A stretch of DNA of 64,000 bases from Streptomyces sp. NBC_01341 (GTDB lineage Bacteria > Actinomycetota > Actinomycetes > Streptomycetales > Streptomycetaceae). The notes under the pieces are model-generated. The model was not told the DNA's origin. It ran no database searches and saw only the letters and a program-made list of their open reading frames with translations. Position 1 is the first letter of the stretch, and each line of letters opens with the position of its first letter. This document shows positions 49,412 through 62,500 of the stretch, in pieces. Position numbers and translations under genes: made by a program. Location: assembly GCF_035946055.1 (NCBI RefSeq), contig NZ_CP108364.1, positions 5,518,001 to 5,582,000 on the forward strand. The letters are read 5' to 3'.

Positions 49412-49427
49412 GTAACCTGCACGAAAT
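49412..49427 (+). promoter_or_regulatory. Second GlnR-box-like half-site before gltB
   Basis: GTAAC-n6-GAAAT has the a-site and b-site spacing of GlnR boxes with one mismatch in the b-site, 63 bp before the gltB ATG. Weaker than the first; the two together make regulation by GlnR more plausible. Confidence 0.4.
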
Positions 49428-49489
49428 TTCGCAGAGGGCCAACGTCGTCCCTCGGCACAGCACATGCCACGACGACGACGGGAGTGCCG

Positions 49490-54041
<4,552 letters not shown>

Positions 54042-54049
<8 letters not shown>

Positions 54050-55502
54050 CCCCAAGGGCTTCCTGACCACCGGACGCGAGGTCGCCCAGACCCGCCCCGT
54101 CGGCGAGCGCGTCAAGGACTGGAACGAGGTCTACGTTCCGGGCTCGCTGCTCCCGATCATCAGCAAGCAGGCCGGCCGCTGCATGGACTGCGGCATCCCG
54201 TTCTGCCACAACGGCTGTCCCCTCGGAAACCTCATCCCCGAGTGGAACGACTACGCCTACCGTGAGGACTGGTCGGCGGCGTCCGAGCGCCTGCACGCCA
54301 CGAACAACTTCCCGGAGTTCACGGGCCGCCTGTGCCCCGCTCCGTGCGAGTCGGCGTGCGTCCTCGGCATCAACCAGCCGGCCGTCACCATCAAGAACGT
54401 CGAAGTCTCCATCATCGACAAGGCGTGGGACAGCGGCGACGTCACCCCGCAGCCGCCCGAGCGCCTCTCCGGCAAGACCGTCGCCGTCATCGGCTCGGGC
54501 CCGGCGGGTCTCGCCGCAGCCCAGCAGCTGACCCGGGCCGGTCACACGGTCGCCGTCTTCGAGCGCGCGGACCGCATCGGAGGTCTCCTCCGGTACGGCA
54601 TCCCCGAGTTCAAGATGGAGAAGTCGCACATCAACCGCCGCATCGAGCAGATGCGCGCGGAGGGCACCAAGTTCCGCACGGAGGTGGAGATCGGCAAGGA
54701 CATCGACGCCGCCAAGCTCCGCCGCCGCTACGACGCGGTCGTCATCGCCGCCGGTGCCACCGTCTCCCGCGACCTGCCCGTCCCGGGCCGTGAGCTGAAC
54801 GGCGTGCACTTCGCGATGGAGTACCTCCCGCTCGCCAACAAGGTGCAGGAGGGCGACCTGACGGTCTCCCCGATCAGCGCCGAGGGCAAGCACGTCGTCG
54901 TCATCGGCGGCGGCGACACCGGCGCCGACTGCGTCGGCACCGCGCACCGCCAGGGCGCGGCCTCCGTCACCCAGCTGGAGATCATGCCGCAGCCGGGCGA
55001 GGAGCGTAACGCCAACCAGCCCTGGCCGACCTTCCCTATGCTCTACAAGGTCACCTCCGCGCACGAGGAGGGCGGCGAGCGGATCTACTCCGTCTCCACC
55101 ACCCACTTCGAGGGCGATGAGGACGGCAACGTCCGGTCGCTCCACCTCATCGAGGTGGAGTTCAAGGACGGCAAGCTGGAGCAGAAGGCCGGCACCGAGC
55201 GTGTCATCCCGGCCCAGCTCGTCACCCTGGCCATGGGCTTCACCGGCACGGACCAGGCCAACGGCCTGGTGCAGCAGTTCGGCCTCGGCCTCGACGAGCG
55301 CGGGAACGTCGCCCGCGACGAGAACTACGCGACCAACGTCGACGGCGTCTACGTCGCCGGTGACGCGGGCCGCGGCCAGTCCCTCATCGTGTGGGCCATC
55401 GCCGAGGGCCGCTCCGCGGCGCGCGGGGTGGACCGCTTCCTGACCGGGACGAGCGCGCTGCACGCCCCGATCCGCCCGACGGACCGTTCCCTGACGGTCT
55501 GA
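54042..55502 (+). CDS. gltD: Glutamate synthase small subunit
   Basis: A 486-residue NADPH-oxidising flavoprotein partner of GltB. N-terminal Cys clusters (CMDCGIPFCHNGCPLGNLIPEW and CPAPCESACVLGI) bind [4Fe-4S] clusters. FAD motif GSGPAGLAAAQQLTRAGH and NADPH motif GGGDTGADCVGTAHRQG are intact, and the C-terminal GDAGRGQSLIVWAIAEGR is normal. ATG overlaps the last 8 nt of gltB, so translation is coupled. A hairpin follows at 55549. Confidence 0.97.
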
Positions 55503-55548
55503 TCACGGCACAACAGACGTCCCGTACAACGGCGTACGGAACTGAACG

Positions 55549-55587
55549 CGGCGCCCGCCCAGTCCCCGACCGGACCGGTGGGCGCCG
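55549..55587 (+). terminator. gltBD terminator
   Basis: CGGCGCCC and GGGCGCCG form an 8-bp stem around a 23-nt loop that has further CC/GG pairing, about 47 nt past the gltD stop. Confidence 0.55.
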
Positions 55588-55748
55588 TGGCGCGTCCGGG
55601 GCCCCGCGTCCCGCTGCCCGGGCCCCGCGCGGGCCGTCCCCGCACGGTACGGGCGCCCGGGCCGCCCGTGTGAGCCCTCCGTACCCCCTGGCGGCGGGCC
55701 GCCCCGTTCTCCTACGATCGAGGGAGTCCACGGGGGAGGCGGAATCAC

Positions 55749-56699
55749 ATGACGGTGCGCGGACGGCGTGTGGAGCGGTCCGTCGCCTGGATCCTCAAGA
55801 ACATCGACGTGGTCATCGCCGCCGGTGTGGCGCTCACCATCGGATTCCTCGACATCTTCGGCGACGTCGTCACCAGCGATGTCGCGTCGGGCGCCACGCT
55901 CGTGGTCCTCGGTGCCCTGGCGCTCGGCTCGATCGTGGAACGCGTGCGCCAGCCCGCCACGATCGAGGAGGCCATGGCCGGCACGCGGCGCGCCCTCGAA
56001 GACCTCACCATGGTCCGCTCCCTCGCCGGCAACGAGGTCGCCGAGGCCCTGCGCGTCGCCCGCCGGCGCACCCACCTCTGGTACTTCAAGGGCGGCACCG
56101 GCACCTACTTACGGGCCGTCACCCTGCCCCAGTGCGTCGCCGCGGCGCGGGAACAGCGCTCCCAGCTCACGATGAAGATCGACATCATCAACCCGGCCGA
56201 CGAGCGGGCCTGCCAGGCCTACGCCCGCTTCCGCCAGATGTTCGCCACCCGCACCAGCACCGGACACGCCGGCCACTGGACGACCGACCGGGTGCGCAAG
56301 GAGTCCTACGCGACGGTCCTCGCCGCCTGCTGGTACCAGGACCGGCTCACCACCATGGACATCACGGTGCACCTCTCCTCCACCGTCCCGACCCTGCGCT
56401 TCGACCTGTCCGAGTCCTGCCTGATCATCACCCAGGACGACACCTCACGGGTCAACCTCCTGGTCGAACGAGAACAGCCCCTGTACGACTACTACGTCAC
56501 CGAACTCCACCAGAGCCGCGCGCAAGCGGTCCCGGTCCCCGTCGGAGTGGGCGTGCCCCTGGGCGAGGAACCCACCGTCGACGAGACCCGGGCGCTGTTC
56601 GAGGCCCTGGACCTCGCCCTGCCCCGGACGTTCACCGACAGCGACATCGGGGAGATCATCGTCAAGGCACTGCACGCGGAGGACCCCTACCGGAGGTGA
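55749..56699 (+). CDS. Membrane-anchored protein of unknown family
   Basis: A 316-residue protein with two hydrophobic segments near the N terminus (about 20-38 and 44-64) and a cytoplasmic domain with LWYFKGGTGTYLRAVTLPQC, KIDIINPADERACQAYARFRQMF, SLSESCLIITQDDTSRVNLLVE-like beta strands. The GGTGTYLR stretch next to an II.P.D motif recalls phospholipase-D-like folds found beside conflict systems, but the catalytic HKD motif is not visible, so no function is assigned. ATG at 55749 has GGGAGG upstream. It leads a three-gene group with the cupin-like and IMPase genes. Confidence 0.7.
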   Translation: MTVRGRRVERSVAWILKNIDVVIAAGVALTIGFLDIFGDVVTSDVASGATLVVLGALALGSIVERVRQPATIEEAMAGTRRALEDLTMVRSLAGNEVAEALRVARRRTHLWYFKGGTGTYLRAVTLPQCVAAAREQRSQLTMKIDIINPADERACQAYARFRQMFATRTSTGHAGHWTTDRVRKESYATVLAACWYQDRLTTMDITVHLSSTVPTLRFDLSESCLIITQDDTSRVNLLVEREQPLYDYYVTELHQSRAQAVPVPVGVGVPLGEEPTVDETRALFEALDLALPRTFTDSDIGEIIVKALHAEDPYRR

Positions 56700-56720
56700 G
56701 GCGCCTCCGGGCGCGATCCC

Positions 56721-57383
56721 ATGGACTACGACGAGCTCGAACTGGCCCTCTCCGGCGGCGGATCCGGGCACCCCGACCCCCGCCGGCCCGCGGTGGGCGC
56801 CCTCACCGAGGTCGCCACCGGGGCCCGGGCCCTGCGCGCCGTGCACCACCCCCTGGGCTTCCTCTGCCTGCCCCTCCTGCGGGAGGGGCCGCGCGGCGTC
56901 TGCGTCCACCTCTTCGACCCGGAGCACGGCACCGTGCACGACGCCGAACCCTGGCACGCGCACAGCTGGGAACTGCGCAGCCACGTCCTGTACGGAAGCG
57001 TGACCAACGTCCCGGTCCTGGTCACCCCGTCCGCAGGCCACCCCACACACCGCGTGTTCGAAGTCCACAGCGGGCCCGGGGGAGTGGACGAGATAGTCCC
57101 CACCGCCACACTCGTGCGCGGCGAGCCCGGCCGCGAGCGCGTCAACGGCCCCGGAGAGACGTACACCCTGCCCGCCGGCGAGTTCCACGCCACCTGCACG
57201 GACGGCCGCACCCCCGCCGCCACCCTCGTGCTCGGCCGTACCGTGCCCGGCGGGACCGACCTCTCGCTCGGGCCGCTGGACGGCCCCGCGCGCACCATGA
57301 CACGCGGACTGTACGACGAGGAACACACGGTGGCGGCCGTCCGCACCGCCCTCAGGAGGATCGATGAGCACGTCAGCGCCTGA
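56721..57383 (+). CDS. Cupin-like protein
   Basis: A 220-residue protein with a cupin-like arrangement: EPWHAHSWELRSHVLYGSVTN (possible metal-binding His pair) and LPAGEFHATCTDG later, and a C-terminal helix. Resembles cysteine-dioxygenase-type cupins in outline; the substrate is unknown. Starts 22 nt after the previous gene and its end overlaps the next gene by 20 nt, so the genes are tightly linked. Codon use is typical, with no signs of transfer. Confidence 0.68.
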   Translation: MDYDELELALSGGGSGHPDPRRPAVGALTEVATGARALRAVHHPLGFLCLPLLREGPRGVCVHLFDPEHGTVHDAEPWHAHSWELRSHVLYGSVTNVPVLVTPSAGHPTHRVFEVHSGPGGVDEIVPTATLVRGEPGRERVNGPGETYTLPAGEFHATCTDGRTPAATLVLGRTVPGGTDLSLGPLDGPARTMTRGLYDEEHTVAAVRTALRRIDEHVSA

Positions 57384-58257
57384 TCCCGGGCCCGCCACCG
57401 GGCCGCTGCCCGGCGGCGCCGGACCGTACACCGAGGAACGGGCCGTCGCCGTCGCCGCGGCCGAGGCCGCCGGACACATGCTCCGGGAACGCTTCCGCGC
57501 CCCCCTCGCGGTGCGCACCAAGGACGCCTCCGGCGACGTCGTCACCGCGCTCGACCTGGCAGCCGAGGAGATCGTCCTCACCCGCCTGCGACGCCACTTC
57601 CCGTACGACAGCATTCTGTCCGAGGAGGCCGGGATGCTGGACGGGCCGGGCCACCGCACCTGGCTGGTCGACCCGCTCGACGGCACGAACAACGTGGCGG
57701 TCGGGCTGCCCGCCTACGTCGTCGGCATCGCGCTGTGCGTGGCCGGCGCACCGGTGCTCGGGGTCGTCCACGAACCGCTGACCGGCCGCACCTGGCACGC
57801 CGTGTCCGGGCACGGGGCGCACGCCGACACCGGTCCGCTGACCGGGCCCGACGGCAGACTTCCCGCCCCCGGACCGGTCATCGCCTGGACCCAGGGGCAC
57901 GCCGTGGGCCGCGGGAACGTCCGGGCAGCCGCCCTGCGCCAGCACCTCGAACTCGGCTGCCGCCGCGTCCTCCAGCTGTGGGCGCCGCTGCTCGGCTGGA
58001 GCATGCTGGCCAGAGGCACCATCGACGGCTTCGTCGGCTACCGGGCCGAAGGGCTCGACCTGCCCGCCGGGGCGCTCCTCGCGGCCGAGTCCGGGGTGCT
58101 CCTGCGGACCCTGGGCGGCGGGGTGTTCAGACCCGGCTTCGAAGGTCCCGGAGAGGACCGCAGCTTCGTCGCCGCCCGCGCCGACACCCTGGACTACCTG
58201 CTCGCCCAGGTGGCCGCCGTGGAGAGCCGCACCCCCGCCCGCCCCCGGGTCAGCTGA
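57364..58257 (+). CDS. Inositol monophosphatase-family protein
   Basis: A 297-residue Mg-dependent phosphatase-fold protein. Metal sites: E87/E88 in DSILSEEAGML, D103 and D106 in WLVDPLDGTNNVAVGLP, and D in the C-terminal EGLDLPAGALLAAESG. These fit inositol monophosphatase, histidinol phosphatase (HisN-type) or CysQ-like enzymes; the sequence does not decide. The ATG overlaps the cupin gene by 20 nt with AGGAGG upstream. Its last 8 bp overlap the stop of the convergent transporter gene. Confidence 0.88.
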   Translation: MSTSAPDPGPATGPLPGGAGPYTEERAVAVAAAEAAGHMLRERFRAPLAVRTKDASGDVVTALDLAAEEIVLTRLRRHFPYDSILSEEAGMLDGPGHRTWLVDPLDGTNNVAVGLPAYVVGIALCVAGAPVLGVVHEPLTGRTWHAVSGHGAHADTGPLTGPDGRLPAPGPVIAWTQGHAVGRGNVRAAALRQHLELGCRRVLQLWAPLLGWSMLARGTIDGFVGYRAEGLDLPAGALLAAESGVLLRTLGGGVFRPGFEGPGEDRSFVAARADTLDYLLAQVAAVESRTPARPRVS

Positions 58258-59500
58258 CCAGCGCCAGCGCGCAGACCGCGGCCAGCGTCCCCGTCACGGA
58301 CAGGACCAGCCCCGTCCACAGGAAGCGGCCCATCTCGATCCGCGTCCCGTGGTAGCGGCACCGCTCGAACCACAGCAGCGTCGCCAGGGAGGCCCACGGG
58401 GTGATGACCGGGCCCACGTTGACACCGATGAGCAGGGCCAGGAGCTGCTCGTGGTTCCCCGCCGGGACGACCGCCTCGCCCGCCACGTAGGCCGGCAGAT
58501 TGTTCAGGACGTTGGACATACCCGCCCCGACAGCGGCCGACCGCAGCATCCCCACGAAGCCGTTGTCCGAACCGAGCACCCACTCCAGCAGCTCGTGCAG
58601 CCCGTGCGCGTTGACCGTCTCCACGACCAGGAACATCCCCGGCACCAGGACCAGCAGCCGCCACGGCACCAGCGACAGGCTCAGCTCCCCCCTGCGGCGT
58701 ACGGCGAACGCCACCACCACGACCAGCATCGCGGTCAGCGACGCCGACCAGAGCGGCACGTCGGCGACCAGGATCGCCAGCAGGAACCCCGCACAGGCCA
58801 CCGCGCAGATCCTCAGCAGGACGGGATCCTCGGCCACCGGCGGCGCCGGCGGCGTGTAACGGTCCTGACCCCGCCGGCCGCGCCGCCAGTAGAACGCCCA
58901 CAGGCACGCCGCCGTCACACCGATCGCCGCGAGCTGCGGCAGCCACATCACCGCGGCCAGACCGGACGGCGACAACGCCACCCGGTCCGCCGCCAGCAGA
59001 TTCGTCAGGTTCGACACCGGCAGCAGCAGACTCGCGGTGTTCGCGAGCCACACCGTCGTCATCGCCAGCGGGACCGCCGCGATCCCCACCCGGGTCGCCA
59101 TCGCCAGCATGACCGGGGTGAGCAGCACCGCCGTCGTGTCCAGGTTCAGCGTGATCGTGGTGAGCGAGGCGAACAGCACGCACAGCCCGAAGAGCAGCGC
59201 GTAACGGCCACGCCCCGTCCGTGCCACCCAGGAGGCCACGACGTCGAAGACCTGTGCACGGCCCGTCAGTTCGGCCATCACGATCACGGTGCCGAGGAAC
59301 ACCACCAGGGGACCGACACGCCGCAGCTGGTCCTCCGCCGGACCGGTGGGCAGCAGCCCGGTCACCACCGCGAGCAGCCCCAGGGCCAGCAGGCCGCCCG
59401 CGAGCCAGTCGAGCGGATGCAGCCGCCGTGCGACGCCTTTCGGCCCACCGTCCCCGGACCGGCCGGACCACAGTCGCCCCCATGAGAAATCTCTTACCAT
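58250..59500 (-). CDS. SLC13/ArsB-type permease
   Basis: A 416-residue transporter with about ten to twelve membrane segments. Repeats typical of the ion-transporter superfamily are present: TTITLNLDTTAVLLTPVMLA, NTASLLLPVSNLTNLL and MSNVLNNLPAYVAGEAVV. Members move dicarboxylates, arsenite or Na+. ATG at 59500 has no ribosome site and only 6 bp separate it from the divergent TIR gene start, so the mRNA is probably leaderless. The first ~20 codons have lower G/C at third positions. The 3' end overlaps the convergent IMPase gene. Confidence 0.8.
   Translation of the reverse strand: MVRDFSWGRLWSGRSGDGGPKGVARRLHPLDWLAGGLLALGLLAVVTGLLPTGPAEDQLRRVGPLVVFLGTVIVMAELTGRAQVFDVVASWVARTGRGRYALLFGLCVLFASLTTITLNLDTTAVLLTPVMLAMATRVGIAAVPLAMTTVWLANTASLLLPVSNLTNLLAADRVALSPSGLAAVMWLPQLAAIGVTAACLWAFYWRRGRRGQDRYTPPAPPVAEDPVLLRICAVACAGFLLAILVADVPLWSASLTAMLVVVVAFAVRRRGELSLSLVPWRLLVLVPGMFLVVETVNAHGLHELLEWVLGSDNGFVGMLRSAAVGAGMSNVLNNLPAYVAGEAVVPAGNHEQLLALLIGVNVGPVITPWASLATLLWFERCRYHGTRIEMGRFLWTGLVLSVTGTLAAVCALALVS
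59495..59500 (+). promoter_or_regulatory. -10-like hexamer of the TIR-NACHT gene
   Basis: TACCAT lies 6 nt before the ATG at 59507, the spacing of a leaderless start. It overlaps the start codon of the divergent permease gene. A GAGA-AA-TCTC inverted repeat is just upstream (59484-59493). Confidence 0.4.
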
Positions 59501-59506
59501 GGGACG

Positions 59507-62500
59507 ATGGTGTCAGACGGTGAACTCAGCCCAGAAGCAAGCGAGTTCGATTTCTTCATCAGCTATTCGCCCGCCGACGAGCCCTGGGCGGCCTGGATGG
59601 CGTGGACGCTCGAGGAAGCCGGCTACCGCACCGTCGTCCAGGCGTGGGACTTCGTCCCCGGCACCAACTTCATCGACTACATGGACCGCGGGGTCAGCGA
59701 GTCCGCCGCCGTCATCGCCGTCCTCTCCCGGCACTACGAACGCTCCATCTACGGCCGCATGGAATGGCAGGCCGCACTGCGCGCGGCCCCCGAGGCACCG
59801 GAGCGGCGGCTGCTCACCGTCCGGGTCGACGACATGCCCATCGAGGGGCTCCTCGCCACCCTCACCTACGTGGACCTCGTCGGTGTCGACACCGCCGACG
59901 CCGCCCGCTCCCTGCTCCTGACCCGCGTGGAACAGGCGCTGGACGGGCACGCCAGACCCTCACGGCGCCCCGGCTACCCCGGCACCCCGCCCGCCCCCGG
60001 CCGGTCCGTACGCCCCGAGGCCTATCCGCCGGGGCCGGACCGCGACACCGGCCGCGGACCCGGCTGGACCGGACGGCGCAGGCCCGCCCGCGCCCCCGGA
60101 TACCCGCCCGTCGCCACGGCCGCCCCCGGCCGCGACAGCGTCACCGTGCTGCACCTCGCCGGACCCGACTTCGGGCGCGGCCGCGAACCCGAGACCCTCG
60201 CACGGCAGCTGCGCGGCGACATCGTCGAACTCCGGGACGCCGGGGCACCCGCCCCCGACCTGCTGGTCGTCACCGGCGACCTCACCTCGTCCGGCAGCCC
60301 CCGCGAATGCGACCAGGCGCTCGGCTTCCTCACCGCACTGCGCTCCCAGCTTGAACTCCCCCCGCAGCGCGTCGTCGTCGTACCCGGTGCCCAGGACGTC
60401 AACCAGGCCGCCTGCCGCGGCTACTTCCACACCTGCGAAGCGGACGAGGTCGCTCCCCAGGCCCCCTACTGGCCCAAATGGCGCCACTACACGCGGCTCT
60501 TCCGCAGCCTCTACCAGGGCCTCGACACCGTTTTCGACAGCGACCAGCCCTGGACCCTCTTCCCCGTCCCCGAACTCAGCACCGTCATCGCCGGATTCAA
60601 CTCCACCATGGCCTTCAGCCACCGACCCGACGACCAGTACGGCTCCGTCGGCCGTGACCAGGTCGCCTGGTTCGCCGAGGCCCTGCGCGCTTACGAGGAG
60701 GAGGGCTGGCTGCGGATCGGCGCCCTGCGCCACCCGCTCACCGACGCCCGCCACCGGGCCGACACCGCCGGAGGCCCCGGCCCCCTGCGCGACGCGGACG
60801 TCCTCACCCGGCTCACCGGCCCCCGGCTCAACCTCCTGCTCCACGGCCCCACCGGCGGCCCCCGCACCACCGGAGGCGAACCCACCCACTCCGAGGCGGA
60901 CGCGGGAGCGGCCCGGCTGCCCGTCTTCGGCTCGGCCGCACCCGCGCGCTTCCAACTGCTGCGGATCGCCGCCGACGGCGTCACCCGCTGGGACGACCGC
61001 ACCCCCGGAGCCGCACCCTCCCGGGTCGCCACCGGACCCTGGCGGCACACCGGCCGTGCCTTCCCCGCCCGGGCCGCCGCCCCCACCGCACCCGACTTCG
61101 ACCGGCCGCCCCCCGCCGACACACCCGACGACTCCCTCACCGCCCGCGTCAAGGAGATCTGCCGGGCCCGCCGCGAAGGCGTCGGCCTCCGCGACATCCC
61201 CCGCCGCGGCCCCGGCGACATGGCCCAGATCATGGCCACCTGGCAGGAGGACGGAGTGGTGCGCCAGCAGCGCATCGCCATCCACCCCGACGTGCCCACC
61301 GAGGCCGAACTCGACCGGTTCGTCGCCCAGGCCCACGCCATGGGCGCCGGAGCAGACGCCGTCGTCGTGTACGCCGGCGAAGCACCCGGCCCCGCACTGC
61401 GCGCACACGCGGCCTCCGGCGGCGTCCGGATCAGGCTCCGCAGCTTCATCGAGTTCCAGGGCCTGCTCGACCTGCGCGGTTACGTCACCGCCCAGACGGC
61501 GCGCCTGGAGAGCAGCGAGCACTACCCGCCCGCCCGCTACCTCACCCAGCGCTACCGCGACGCCGACCGCACCGGCGGAGGCGAGCACACCGGCCTCGTC
61601 GAGGACCTCATCGACCTGCTGGACAGCGACCACGGCCGCTTCCTGCTGCTCCTCGGAGACTTCGGCCACGGCAAGACCTTCGCCCTGCGCGAACTCGCCC
61701 GCCGCATCCCGGAGCAGCTGCCCCACCTGATCCCGCTGCTCATCCCCCTCAACACCCTCGACCGGGCCCACACACTCGAAGGACTCGTCGCCGCCCATCT
61801 CGCCGCCCACGACGTGGACGTCATCGACCTGCGCGCCCTGCGCTACATGCTCGCCGAGGGCCGGGTCGTCCTCCTCTTCGACGGCTTCGACGAACTCGTC
61901 AACCGCGTCAGCTACGACCGCGCGGCCGACCACCTCCAGGTCCTCCTCGACGCGGCCGTCGACCGCGCGAAGATCATCGTCAGCAGCCGGACCCAGCACT
62001 TCAAGTCCCACGACCAGATCCTCACCGCCCTCGGCGAACGCGTCGGCCTGCTCCCGCAGCGCCGGATCCTCTCCGTCGAAGGCTTCACCCCCGACCAGAT
62101 CCGCACCTACCTCGAACGCCTCTACGGCGACGAACGTCTCGCCGGACAGCGCTTCCAGCTCCTGCGCGACATCCCCGACCTGCTCACCCTGTGCCGCAAC
62201 CCCCGTCTCCTCTCCTTCGCCGCCGTACTCGGCCAGGACCGGCTGCACGCCGTCGCCGGCGCAGGCCGCGCCCTCAGCCCCGCCCGCCTCTACGAGGACG
62301 TCTTCACGTCCTGGATCGGCCACGAGGAACAGCGCGGCCAGGGCGGACCCGGCGCCGCGCCCGGACTCGGCGCCGAAGCCCTCTGGTCCTCCGTCACCGC
62401 CCTCGCCCTGCGGCTCTGGGAATCGGGACGCACCGCGCTGCGCCTGGACGAACTCACCGAGACCGTGGCCGGCACGCTCAGCGGCCTCACCGGCCCCTCC

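Larger units (their letters stand above)
49013..49489. other. 477-bp gap between VIT gene and gltB
   Basis: Holds the VIT-gene terminator (49020-49050), two GlnR-box-like sequences (49219-49245 and 49412-49427) and a GGAACG/CGTTCC inverted repeat (about 49374-49406) that contains a small CGCTT/AAGCG hairpin. The gltB promoter must lie here, but no -35/-10 pair is convincing. No coding frame is supported. Confidence 0.6.

Noticed and set aside
58194..59483. Alternative minus-strand frame starting at 59483 opposite or overlapping the permease
   Set aside because: It is frame-shifted against the permease, has no membrane pattern and is Arg/Gly-rich.
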